Positions 34,111 to 43,820 of a stretch of 64,000 bases of DNA are shown one piece after another; positions within the stretch are counted from its first letter, which is position 1, and each line of letters starts with the position of its first letter. The notes beneath the pieces are model-generated. The model was not told the DNA's origin. It worked only from the letters and a program-made list of their open reading frames with translations, and ran no database searches. The position numbers and the translations under genes are program-made. The stretch is from Eutypa lata (lineage: Eukaryota; Ascomycota; Sordariomycetes; Xylariales; Diatrypaceae): assembly GCA_022661535.1 (NCBI GenBank), contig JAKULF010000014.1:930001-994000 (forward strand), in the 5' to 3' direction.

Positions 34111-34286
34111 CGACGTACAATGTATGGGTCGACACGGGCCTTTGTGCGGGGGATCTGCTCACGATGTTATTTCGGATAACTAACTATTTAAGATAACATG
34201 ATAAGATTTCTTTCACCTTGAAGAGTTTAGTTAGTTAGGCAGATCCCCCAGAAAAAGGCCCGTGTCGACCCATACACTGTACGTCG
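34111..34286. mobile_element. 176-bp foldback / MITE-like element
   Basis: Two 48-bp terminal inverted repeats, 34111-34158 and 34239-34286, match at about 44 of 48 positions. Their outer ends read CGACGTAC. The 80-bp centre also holds a smaller inverted pair (AACTAACTA / TAGTTAGTT). No coding sequence is inside. The size and structure fit a non-autonomous DNA element or foldback element. No clear target-site duplication is seen at the ends (left flank CTATTT, right flank TCCTGC), so insertion by transposition is not proven. Confidence 0.6.
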
Positions 34287-35547
34287 TCCTGCATCCTCCC
34301 CGCTAGAGTACCTCACGATCTGAAGGGGGTGGAGAGGACCGTGTTATTAAGTACCGTCACATTTACAGTATCAGAGTATTTATTATGACCGGACGATCAA
34401 GATTGTAGTAGTTAGCAGACCCCTCCAGATGGGTATATTTCCCGTTTCCACCCGTTATTACATACATATCGGTATCCTTAACCGTTAACACTAGGGCTAG
34501 CGTTTCCAGCTTAGTGGTCCTGGTTTTCGATGGCCGGAGACTAGGTACCCAGATGAGACTAACTTAATAAAAAAATTGACGCGATAAATAAGGGGCCGAT
34601 GTGGTTTGTAGGTACAAACGTATGGACATACATATCAAGATGCAAAGCGACGCGTCATATCGGACGGCAAAAAGATGGGGCAACACGTAAGGAATATATA
34701 GTTATAGCTTCAAGAAATCTCGATGAAATATGAAGGACTTTACGTAAGTATCACGAACATTGACGCGGCTATTTTCATTTACACCTGTCTGCCTATGTAA
34801 TGCCTCAGTGGAGCACTTTGTGTTACCTGATACTCTAGGAGTAAATACTAACTTGAATGGAGTGTTTGATGTATTTAGTTACATTGCGAAAATACCTCCC
34901 TTGAAGTCTATGTACAAGGAATTGCATTATTACCCATCAAGTATATCTATTAAACAAAGCTCTTAAACTAATGCGACCTGTTATAAGCGCCTTCTTTAAA
35001 TCGCATTTGATATTAAGCAGAGGAAAAGATCAGGCCATAGAAAAAAGTGGGCAGTGTTTGAAATGTAAAAGTGCCTCACTACAGTAATTATCCGGGTAGC
35101 AACGAAGCAGTAAGATATTCAGGTGTTGAAGATAAATAGGTAATGGACAGGGTGCCAAGAAGAAGACGAAGAAGAACCCCTTTTTAAGTTACCAGAAGAG
35201 CATTTAGGTGAAGTGTCGTAAGGATAAATAAGTCCTGGTTAGATCATACTGTTACATAGGAATATTGCGAACTTTCAGGTCAGATGTTGTTCTTCTTTTA
35301 ATCTTTACTTTTCGAAGATATTGAATAATCAAACATACCATCAACTACCACGCCTTTCTAGTATTAGATATTGGTCTATTGTAACATGGTTTCTAATATG
35401 ACAGGGTACGTCTTTTACTTGGTGTTATCCTACTTTAGAATTGGTTGGTTGAGCGTCAAGGTCAGGGTAACTCTGTGTAGTCAGACATCGCAACCACAGG
35501 CCGGCAAAGGACATAGCTATATATACCGTAAATAGAACTAAATCTTC
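34287..35547. other. Gene-poor AT-rich spacer
   Basis: No supported gene. A 68-codon frame at 34760-34966 (+) has no recognisable content. Confidence 0.45.
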
Positions 35548-35666
35548 ACATACGACCATAGGATCTGGAGAACACGGGATCCCGTCCGCTCTCCCCTAGT
35601 TAAGCCAGATACCGCCGGATTAGTAGTTGGGTCGGTGACGACCAGCGAATCCCTGGTGTTGTATGT
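35548..35666 (+). rRNA. 5S ribosomal RNA (dispersed copy)
   Basis: A 119-nt block starts ACATACGACCATAGG and ends GTTGTATGT, so the first and last bases pair as the 5S terminal stem. Internal hallmarks of ascomycete 5S are present: GGATCCCGTCCGCTC, TTAAGCCAGATACCG, TTAGTAGTTGGGT and GACGACCAGCGAATCCC, which include the TFIIIA/C box region. A T-rich tract (TTTTCTTTTT) follows as an RNA polymerase III terminator. It is a single copy in the window with no 18S or 28S nearby. Isolated 5S genes are normal in Neurospora and many other Pezizomycotina. Confidence 0.93.
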
Positions 35667-36161
35667 TTTCTTTTTGTTTGTTTTTTTGCGAAAATTTTTG
35701 ACATGCAACGTGTACTTCCTTACTTGAACCTACTTTAATACGTATACTGCGAGATTTAAATTTGTATATGTAAGCTTATAGGTCTCTATGTTGCACGTAG
35801 TATGTGTACCATTGTAAGTAGCTTACAAGGTGGCAGTTCATTTTGAGTATACATACCCCTATTTCATTATATAACAAGCCTCCTCCCTAAGTCACACAAC
35901 GCTATCTTTTAGATAAATATCACGCTTCTTGATATTCGAGTGATGATTGGACCAACTCCAGCCAAGCATAAGAGTAATAGTTGAAATATATACCAATCGA
36001 GGATCTTGATGAATATTTCTTTTGTACACTAAATAGCCAAGATGTTTATGATTTGTAGTGTTTCCTAGAGCAAGGCATGACTGATCCCGGCTACCCCCCT
36101 TCAAACATATTTATTCCATATAGTTTCTCTCGTCATGAACTTTTGACAAGTGTATAGCTAT
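35667..36161. other. Spacer downstream of 5S and SDR genes
   Basis: About 500 bp AT-rich, beginning with the T-rich 5S terminator. No gene is supported; a 70-codon minus frame at 35892-36104 is nondescript. Confidence 0.45.
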
Positions 36162-36956
36162 CTAGGCTGCAGGCCAGTTCTTGTTGAAGGGCACGATTGC
36201 GCCGTTCATAGTCTTCGCAATATCGCGGTCGGCCAAAAAGACACAGAACTTGGCCACGTCTGACAAGTGGACGTCCGTTTCGCCCGCCGTAAAGCAAGGG
36301 AAGTTCTTTTGCATAATAGCCAGGCCCTCCATGTTCATTCCCTTCGTGAACGCTTCCTGAATATTGGTGGCTTCTAGACCACCTAACTGTAGCATGGTGC
36401 AGGTGATGCCTTTATCCCCGTAGAACGCTGCCGTATTACGTGTTAACCCGAGAACGCCGTGCTTGGTGACTGTGTAGGCTACGCCTGCATTGCTGCCGCT
36501 GACGGAAGCGTTCGAGCCAATGTTGATAATTGTTCCACCTGACGGGGACTGGGCTTCCATGGTCTTCACGGCAGCTTGCGTCGTCAGGAAGGGTCCCGTA
36601 AGATTAATATTTAGCAGGCGGTCCCAGGTCTCGCGCGAGCACGTGCCGGCCGGGTCGAAGCTATCCATCACCGCAGCATTATTGACGAGGATATCAAGAC
36701 TCCCGAACTTCTCCACAACCGCTTTGAACAACTGGTCCACAGCTACTGACGAAGTGGTATCAGCCTCACGAGCGAGGAACTTGTCTGGGAATCTGGGCGA
36801 AAGATCTGAAGAAGCTGCATCCAAACGGTCTTTGTTGATGTCACAGATAGTGACGTTGGCACCAGCTTCGAGGAACGCCCTAGCGATAACTTTCCCCAGG
36901 CCGCCGCCAGCGCCTGTAACGACCACAGTGGTGCCGGATGGGATTTGACTTGTCAT
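36162..36956 (-). CDS. Short-chain dehydrogenase/reductase (classical SDR)
   Basis: An intronless frame of 264 aa, the standard SDR length. The Rossmann nucleotide motif is TGAGGGLG (14-21), NNAAV sits at 92-96, the catalytic serine is about S148 in INIGSNAS, and YxxxK is Y161-K165 (YTVTK). An acidic residue after the second strand (CDINKDR) favours NAD(H) over NADP(H). The C-terminal loop differs from FabG-type enzymes (NFPCFTAGETDVHLSDVA), so the substrate is not predictable. Location is probably cytosolic. It is divergent from the Ca3427-like gene, 2 kb away. Confidence 0.92.
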   Translation of the reverse strand: MTSQIPSGTTVVVTGAGGGLGKVIARAFLEAGANVTICDINKDRLDAASSDLSPRFPDKFLAREADTTSSVAVDQLFKAVVEKFGSLDILVNNAAVMDSFDPAGTCSRETWDRLLNINLTGPFLTTQAAVKTMEAQSPSGGTIINIGSNASVSGSNAGVAYTVTKHGVLGLTRNTAAFYGDKGITCTMLQLGGLEATNIQEAFTKGMNMEGLAIMQKNFPCFTAGETDVHLSDVAKFCVFLADRDIAKTMNGAIVPFNKNWPAA

Positions 36957-38996
36957 GTTGGCAGTGGTGCGGGGTGTGAGGCAAATGATTTAATGCGATT
37001 ATTCGTATGATGGGGTGGTGTTTTTACATGAAAGATTCCATGAATGACTAACAGTTGGTAGTCTCCGTCAAGTGGATCTCTCCTGACTAAATGACGCAGT
37101 CTAGATCAAAATAGAACCACTCCATATTACACAGAAATCTTGGACTCGAAGCCGAATACGACCGTTACTTGGCAGTTGTTAGGATATGAACTAGAGTACT
37201 TCGTAGCAGAAGTGATGAATATACTTCTGGGCAGCATGAACAATCCGCTTAGGCAGATCATTATATAAAGGGGTAGAATTAATTATAGACAACATCTTTA
37301 TAACAGTTAATTGCTTAACTCCCTAGGCATATCAATATTCTTGTATCGAACTTGATTTATTAATCATTCGCATCAGTTGAATTGCTTGCGGAGCGTTTTG
37401 CATCTCTTAAACGGGGTTTACATCCTGTAGAATAGCCCCATTATTATGATGGGACTAGTATCTGACAAGGGGGCTAAAGGCATTACCTCACTGTTCTATA
37501 TACTAGAAACTGTTGGATAGGGGAGAGCATGCCTTCAATTGTCATCATCACAACTTTTCAAATACGTTACCTAACTGGTGAAGTTTGAATCCACAAATGG
37601 GATGATCTGGCGTCTGGATGAGGATCTAACCAAATACCCAGATATCCCCCTATCAAAAAGCTTCCAAGCTGCTGATCACTACCTTTCATCGTGATGAAAA
37701 CAATAGATATGTAGAGAGAGAAGTCACTTGTTCTCAAATAGGATTATACGGGTACATCTTGGATGTGAGCACTTCCGTGACGCTATGTAGCAGCTTGACA
37801 TAGGGGCCGTATAACGCATTCTCTCAAGACACTTTTAAGTGAATGGTTATGAAATCTAATCCCCAAAATATTATGACTCCTGTCTAGGAGTTACACTCGA
37901 GTGTACGACAAGTTTTAATTGTCAAGATTGGTGACAGTTACTCTCAGAGAAACAGTGACTAGGGGTGATAACTCTCCCTCTCTTAAGGTGTTTCCGCGAA
38001 TAAAGGTAATACTAATGTTTAGGAAAGGTAGAAAGCAAGGACTTAGTAACCTACGCACTATTCAGACATCACACCTCAAGTCGGTTATGACAAGAGGTAG
38101 TACCAGAGTTGGTTCAATGATCACACAGGCTCGCCAATCTAGCGGCGCCGAAGTTTACATCACTGGTTGAAAACTAGAAGAACTTTAGAAGACCTCAAAA
38201 TTCTATAGCACCGACTAGGTAGCATTGTAGTTTAATCTGGAGATAGTAGTAAGAAAGATGAGGCACTATTGTTTGCGAAAGAGATAGAGGGTATGGAGTC
38301 AAATGGTGCTTATCTTCTAGTTAATAATATAGTGCCGCTAGAGATGACGGGACCTTGATCATATTACTGAACGTGTTATACTAGGATATAGACCCTAGAG
38401 AGTTAATGTTTCTTTTATTTCAATAGCGGTGAAAGGGCCTGGCAGTGGTTGATCGGTCCTTATTAAGCGTGCTTTGTACCTGAGCCTCGTGTTGGCTTCT
38501 ATTTTCAGATGTCACTGTGAGTAGTTCTCGCCGGAATGCCTTGGAAGAAATACGGAACACACCAAGTCAGTCGATTATTTGGAAAGTTCGAATATGGAAG
38601 GAAGACTTCGAACTTGTGTAATTAGGTTAACATGAAAAGTCAATAGGTTTCAATGAAGAGGAGTAGGTAGATATATATACTCTACCCAATGAAGACACCC
38701 TTAGGTATAGGGGTAAGACAGGTGGCATACATAGGATGACTATAATGACTATAGAGCCTATAGTGGGGTATTGTGTATGTACTGTCAATCTTGCCCCACC
38801 CTACCCATTACCCGCATGTGCCGGGATAGATGAGGTCACCCTGACACCTTTCACCTGTTCGTTGACAATCAGGTCTACCAAGTATATTTCGATATCAAGT
38901 GCGGTTTCTACTTAGGTAGCCGTTTGCTATTGGCCATACTAGCGCTAAGAACAGTTTGGAATTGAACTGTCAAGGGTACGGAATAAGATAGATACA
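36957..38996. other. 2-kb AT-rich intergenic region
   Basis: Divergent spacer with no recognisable gene. An 83-codon frame at 37919-38170 (+) has a basic nondescript translation. I cannot tell whether this is a decayed repeat. Confidence 0.45.
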
Positions 38997-40017
38997 ATGG
39001 CAGGCTCGCAACCGCTCCGCATCGGCTTCGTGCCCGAGCACTTCTCCACCCCGATTCACTTTGCGCAGAAGCACTTCGGTCTCTCTGCTACGCTGAAGCC
39101 GTTCCCTTCCGGCTCGGGTCATATGATCACGGCCCTGAGAGCTAGGGAGATCGATGTAGCAATTGGTCTTACCGAAGCGTGGGTTGCAGGTCTTGGGAAG
39201 GAAGACACTCCGGGCGATGGGGGTTACCGGATCGTAGGGACGTACGTTGAGACACCTCTCTGTGAGTGTATTATCTGCCCTTTCACTTAACAATATATGC
39301 ATACATCCGCCTGCTCACACCCATCTCTTCGTCCTACCTGTAGGCTGGGCGATTTCCACCGGTGCTAAGAGGCCTGAGATAAACTCTATATCTTCGCTTA
39401 AGGGCGCTAAGATCGGCATCTCGCGTTTTGGGTCGGGGAGCTACGTGATGGGGTATGTGCTCGCAAACCAGCAGGGCTGGCTGTCGTCCTCTGAGCAGCC
39501 GTACTCAGACTTCGTGGTGCTGCACGACTTCGCCCGACTGCGGGCTGCCGTGAATGATGGCACGGCCGACTTCTTCATGTGGGAGCACTTCACGTCGAAG
39601 CGGTACTACGACAGCGGGGAGATCCGACGCGTAGGCGAGATCTACACGCCGTGGCCGAGCTGGCACATCGTGGCTTCGACGTCGCTTCTCGGCGGCGAGG
39701 GTCGTCCGACGGATCCGAGGCTCTCTGACGCCCTGGCCAAGCTTGACCAGGGCGTCGCGTACTTCGGCCAGCACCACGACGAAGCCGTGGAGTACATCAG
39801 CACGCACCTAGACTACTCTGAGGCGGATGCGCGCGAGTGGCTGAAGACGGTCGAGTTCGCGACCAAGACCGAGGGCGTCGATCTGAAGGTGGTCCAGAGC
39901 TGCATTGGCATTCTGAGACAGGCCGGCGTGCTGACCGAGGGCAAGGGCATGCAAGCCGAGGAAATGCTGACCCAGGGGCTTGGTGCACAGTTTCCTGGGG
40001 GCAAGCCGTACGAGTAA
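38997..40017 (+). CDS. Ca3427-like periplasmic-binding-fold protein
   Basis: Exons 38997-39261 and 39344-40017, joined over an 82-nt intron (GTGAGT...GTAG), encode 312 aa. The product reads like a two-lobed type II solute-binding protein: LRIGFVPEHFSTPIHFAQ at the N-terminus, FPSGSGHMITALRAREIDVAIGLTEAW, then LKGAKIGISRFGSGSYVMG and the FFMWEHFTSKRYYD segment. This pattern matches fungal proteins related to Candida albicans Ca3427, whose structure resembles bacterial periplasmic binding proteins and the THI5/NMT1 fold. It has no signal peptide, so it is probably intracellular. The ligand is unknown; the fold suggests a small anionic or pyrimidine/sulfonate-like ligand, but that is inference. 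Confidence 0.8.
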
Positions 40018-40467
40018 ATAACCGCCGGAGAGTTAAATCCAAGAGACGCGAGATATCAAATGAAATCTATGATGATTAGTACGTGGAATATGTATGCATC
40101 CTGTAGATTATGTTCCACACGGCGACAGAAGCGACCCCGTGCAACCCGTCAACCCCCTTTGACAGCGCCGATCCAAAAAGGGTCTTGGACGGGAGTGCGG
40201 AAACCAAGCCGCTACTGCTGGGCGGCCCCACACAAGCATTCGGCGTCATCACTTTAAATGTAAGATAAAATCAGCTTTATCTATGTAGCTGCTGGTTTCC
40301 GTCCTAGTAGTACGTGGAGTTTCACTTCATTCCACTCAACCGAACAGGGGCTTTCTTGCTCGGATCTTTTCTTCGATTTACTTTATTTACTCTTTACCTA
40401 GGTTCTATGTGAAGTGAAGTCTCAATTCCCTGCATAGTCGGAGATATAGTTACAAACACCTGCTGCT
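40018..40467. other. Short intergenic spacer
   Basis: 450 bp between two same-strand genes, holding the 3' flank of the Ca3427-like gene and a CT-rich promoter stretch. No gene is supported. Confidence 0.45.
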
Positions 40468-41403
40468 GTGCCCGTCCGCCCGCCCGCGATGCCAACCGTG
40501 CGCGGTGTGTGGCACCGGCCATGGTCGTATCCTCCCCTCGGCAGGCTTTTTAGGAGCCCATTCTCATCTTCATCTCGAAACCCCCGATTTACGCCGTCAC
40601 CACTCCGGGGTAGCAACAACACCAACAACCTCAGGCACAATCTGCTCTCTATGCGAACAACTCGAACGACCAAACACTTCGAATCGACCAACTCCAAACC
40701 TAGCCCCAAACCCAACAATAACAGCAGCAGCACCTCGTCTGCTTCATCCGCCTCCTCCTCAGAAACAGCCCACCGCACGCGCCTCTCTAAGATCCTCTCT
40801 AGCGCCCTACGCTGGACGCCGCGACGACTGCGGCCGTACGGCGAGCGGCTCCGCTCGGCGCCCCTCTCGCATGTCGTGGCGTTTCTAGTCCTGCACGAGT
40901 TCACGGCGATCGCGCCGCTGCTGGGGCTCGTGGCGCTCTTCAAATGGGCCGGGTGGGTGCCGACGGCGGTGGTGCTTGGGCCGTGGGCCGAGTGGGCGCA
41001 AGAAGGGCTAAAGAAATACGGCGCGTATTTCCGCCGGAAGGGGTGGTTCGGGCTGCGGGAGGGGGATGATGTGGCAGGTGAAGAGGCGCTGGAGGGTCGG
41101 CTGGACGAGGAGGTTGTTAGTATGAAGAGGCGGGAGAGACAGAGAGAGGAAGAAACCCTTGGCGAGGAGGGTGAGATGAACAGCAGTAACAGCAGCAGTA
41201 GCAAAAAAGCTTGGCGGAAGGTCAAGGAGGTGGTTACGTTGGGGAATTTAGAATCAGGTTACAATACGGGTATTCAGATCGCCGCGGCTTATACTATCAC
41301 CAAGGTATTGTTTCCGGTGAGGATTGCGTTCAGTATTTGGGCTACTCCTTGGGGCGCAAGGCTTCTTTCGACTGCGTGGAAGTCTGTGAGGGGCAAGTCA
41401 TAG
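40468..41403 (+). CDS. DUF1279/FAM210-like mitochondrial membrane protein
   Basis: An intronless frame of 311 aa. The first ~115 residues are rich in Arg, Ser, Asn and Pro with few acidic residues, like a mitochondrial targeting sequence and linker. The domain follows at about 125-160: YGERLRSAPLSHVVAFLVLHEFTAIAPLLGLVALFKW, with a long hydrophobic helix, then a second hydrophobic region AGWVPTAVVLGPW. The C-terminal part (NTGIQIAAAYTITKVLFPVRIAFSIWATPWGARL) carries another helix and the typical end of this family. Proteins of this group sit in the mitochondrial inner membrane; their function in fungi is not known. An alternative start at Met62 (MRTTRTT) is possible but would remove most of the presequence. 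Confidence 0.78.
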   Translation: MPVRPPAMPTVRGVWHRPWSYPPLGRLFRSPFSSSSRNPRFTPSPLRGSNNTNNLRHNLLSMRTTRTTKHFESTNSKPSPKPNNNSSSTSSASSASSSETAHRTRLSKILSSALRWTPRRLRPYGERLRSAPLSHVVAFLVLHEFTAIAPLLGLVALFKWAGWVPTAVVLGPWAEWAQEGLKKYGAYFRRKGWFGLREGDDVAGEEALEGRLDEEVVSMKRRERQREEETLGEEGEMNSSNSSSSKKAWRKVKEVVTLGNLESGYNTGIQIAAAYTITKVLFPVRIAFSIWATPWGARLLSTAWKSVRGKS

Positions 41404-41747
41404 TACGAATACTGAATTTAAACTATACGTCGAGATTCGCATGCATAGAGAATTTGTAGAGGTAGAGTAGATCATAAAAGAGATATTACAATGTCATGTC
41501 GGCATTTAAGGTACTTACTCTGATATTACGCCAATATGCCAACCGATATTACATCAATGGGCGATGCATTATACATATCATGAAGTTAGTCTAGTGCCTG
41601 AGTAACATGTTAAGAAGCTTGCAAGCTCATCGTGTCTATATTTTTTTCGGTGGTGGCATTTAGCTTGTACTATTCCCTACATGTTCGGATCTTCCTAAAC
41701 TACCGGGTGTGTTTATTTTGCGACTAAACTGCTTGTCAAGGGTGTAT
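41404..41747. other. Convergent 3' spacer before NDK gene
   Basis: 344 bp between convergent genes. No feature is supported. Confidence 0.45.
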
Positions 41748-42638
41748 TTACGGCTTCTCGTAGATCCAAGGGGCGGAAGCACTCTTCCAGGAGAGGACCT
41801 CCTCCTCCTTGAACCACAGAGCGATCTCCTTCTTGGCGTTCTCGACGCTGTCGGAACCGTGGCAGACGTTGCGGCCGACATCGATAGCGAAGTCACCCTG
41901 CCCTACGAGTCAGCAAGTTGTTCTGTATAATTTCGAACAGCATTCGAGTTTTGCACTGAGAATTAATACGAAAGAGTACTTACACGGATGGTGCCAGGGG
42001 CAGAGGCAAGAGGGTTGGTAGCACCGAGAAGAGCTGTGAAACACAAGAGTCAGAACCGGTTGAGCTATGAGAACTTAGTAGTATAGAATTTGCACGTACT
42101 TCGGCCAGTCTTGACGGCATCACGACCCTCCCAGACCATAGCGCAGATGGGACCGCTGTTCATGTCTATGGTATTTATTAGTTGGAGAAGGTTGTATGTA
42201 CGGTTAATACTTAAACATACACTCGACGAGGCCAGCGAAGAAAGGCTTGTCCTTAAGATCAGCGTCTATAGTAAAAAGCATAGTTAGCAACGGTACCAGG
42301 AGATTAAGAGCCAGGTCCTAGAGGAGTAGCTTACAGTGCGCCTCAAGGTGAGGCTTGCCGGGGGCAGTCAGCTTGATGGCAACAAGCTTGTAGCTATCGA
42401 GCAGTCAGTAACCCAAATAGATTCGAAATAAAAACCCGGGGAAGAAAGTGGAAGGCGGAGGGACTCACCCTCGGTTCTCGAAACGAGAGACGATGGGACC
42501 AACGAGTCCACGCTGGACGCCATCAGGCTTGATAGCGATGAAACTATATGATTTAAAGGTTAGCTTTTCTCAATGTTACCAACCTCGATCCTAATTTAAG
42601 GAAAAAAGTTAAGGTACGTACGTCTGCTCAGTAGACAT
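41748..42638 (-). CDS. YNK1: Nucleoside diphosphate kinase
   Basis: Seven small exons encode 153 aa, the usual NDK length: 42638-42622, 42543-42469, 42393-42335, 42265-42221, 42165-42100, 42033-41984 and 41897-41748. All introns are GT-AG and every junction keeps frame. The sequence runs [78 protein letters not shown], and the active-site region [22 protein letters not shown], in which the His is the phosphorylated residue. It transfers gamma-phosphate from ATP to NDPs. None of these exons is long enough to stand out as a frame on its own. An open, in-frame stretch continues upstream to another ATG at 43028 and could give an N-terminally extended isoform (see separate entry). Confidence 0.96.
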
Positions 42639-43028
42639 CTTAGGTTTTGAGTTTTGTTCTACCGCCTTTTCGAGGATAGAAGTTGTAGTAGTTGTGAGGA
42701 TGGGAAGAACTAATTCTTCAGGGGCAGTAGAATGAATAGATGAGGAAGAGAAGAGGCCTGTTATAGCACTCTTGTAGACTTGATAATCGTGCTTGACACT
42801 GCGGGTGAAATTCCAACCGGGACGATCGTGAATCTGCCAGGGGAGGAGAAAGAGCAGGAAAAAAGCAGACCAGGCGATAATAAAAAGATAGAGGGCGGGG
42901 TGTTTGGGACGGCCGCCGTGGCCATGGCGGGGTTGTTGCTGCCCGGTACTAGCGTTGTCTAACTTGGTGGCTTTGGCACTGTGTTGTTGCGCCCGAATAC
43001 GCTCTGGAATACCGTGTGTTTTATCCAT
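42639..43028 (-). CDS. Possible in-frame N-terminal extension of NDK with a TM segment
   Basis: Reading upstream from the NDK start, the frame stays open for 130 codons to an ATG at 43028. The ATG has A at -3 and G at +4, so its initiation context is good. The extension is basic and Gln/His-rich, then has one clear hydrophobic helix (LYLFIIAWSAFFLLFLLPW, about 46-65), then a Ser/Thr-rich linker. Translation from here would give a 283-aa membrane-anchored NDK; translation from 42638 gives the normal cytosolic enzyme. It may instead be an open 5' leader or a separate upstream frame. Confidence 0.4.
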
Positions 43029-43820
43029 AGTGCGTAGGTACCTTGTTGAATTCCAGGGGTGTGTGCTGTTATAGGTACCTGAGGATCAAAGTTTTGCATG
43101 TGCTGTTTTCTCCAGTGCTGAGAGGTAAGCAGAATTTTATTGTTCCTTGGCATTCACAGACTTGGCTATTTGTCAACGACTGGATGAAGGAATGAATGCA
43201 AGTAATTTGCGTAGAAATATACAAGACGTTAGGTTCCGAAACACTACACTCTCATGCCTGACCACTACACTAGGTACACACTTCGTACCTAGCAACTGAT
43301 TTGAAGTGATTGTTGAAGTTGAAGGGGATGATGTGTGGATGTGTGGCTTAAGCTCACAAATCTGTGGCTGACTACTTTACGAAGTATGTAGCTCTGGAGA
43401 GCTGGTTGGCAGATGGCACACGTAGATCCCAGGTGCTAGCTAGGGATAAGTTCAGGGGTTTTTAATGTTGTGTCAGTGTGTCAGTTGCTACAACAGCGGG
43501 GAGAATCCGCAATTGGATTCCGAAGCTTTCCCTACCTACTTCAGGCCAGCTCAACCCACCAAAAAAAGACACTTATACTTATCATCACGTAAACCACCGT
43601 ACATACAACTTACCTTACCAGTGCCAGTATAATTCCAATTGCTATTCGTTTACACGAGGCAATTGGTTTAGTTTAGGTCAATTCTGATGACCTTCTCCCG
43701 AAGCTTGATATTAATGACTTGATGATCTTATCCTACCGGATTTTCCTATAGCGTTGTTGTTTTTGTTCTATCCCTTTTCTCACTTCCGCTTCGGCGGTCT
43801 GAGCTATCAATACTGCTAAG
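43029..43820. other. Divergent spacer, NDK / glucosidase II
   Basis: About 790 bp holding both promoters. A CT-rich stretch lies just before the glucosidase start (about 43738-43800). No gene is supported. Confidence 0.45.

Noticed and set aside
37565..37600. Another T-arm-like string (GGATTCAAACTTCACC, minus)
   Set aside because: No acceptor stem or anticodon arm can be built around it.
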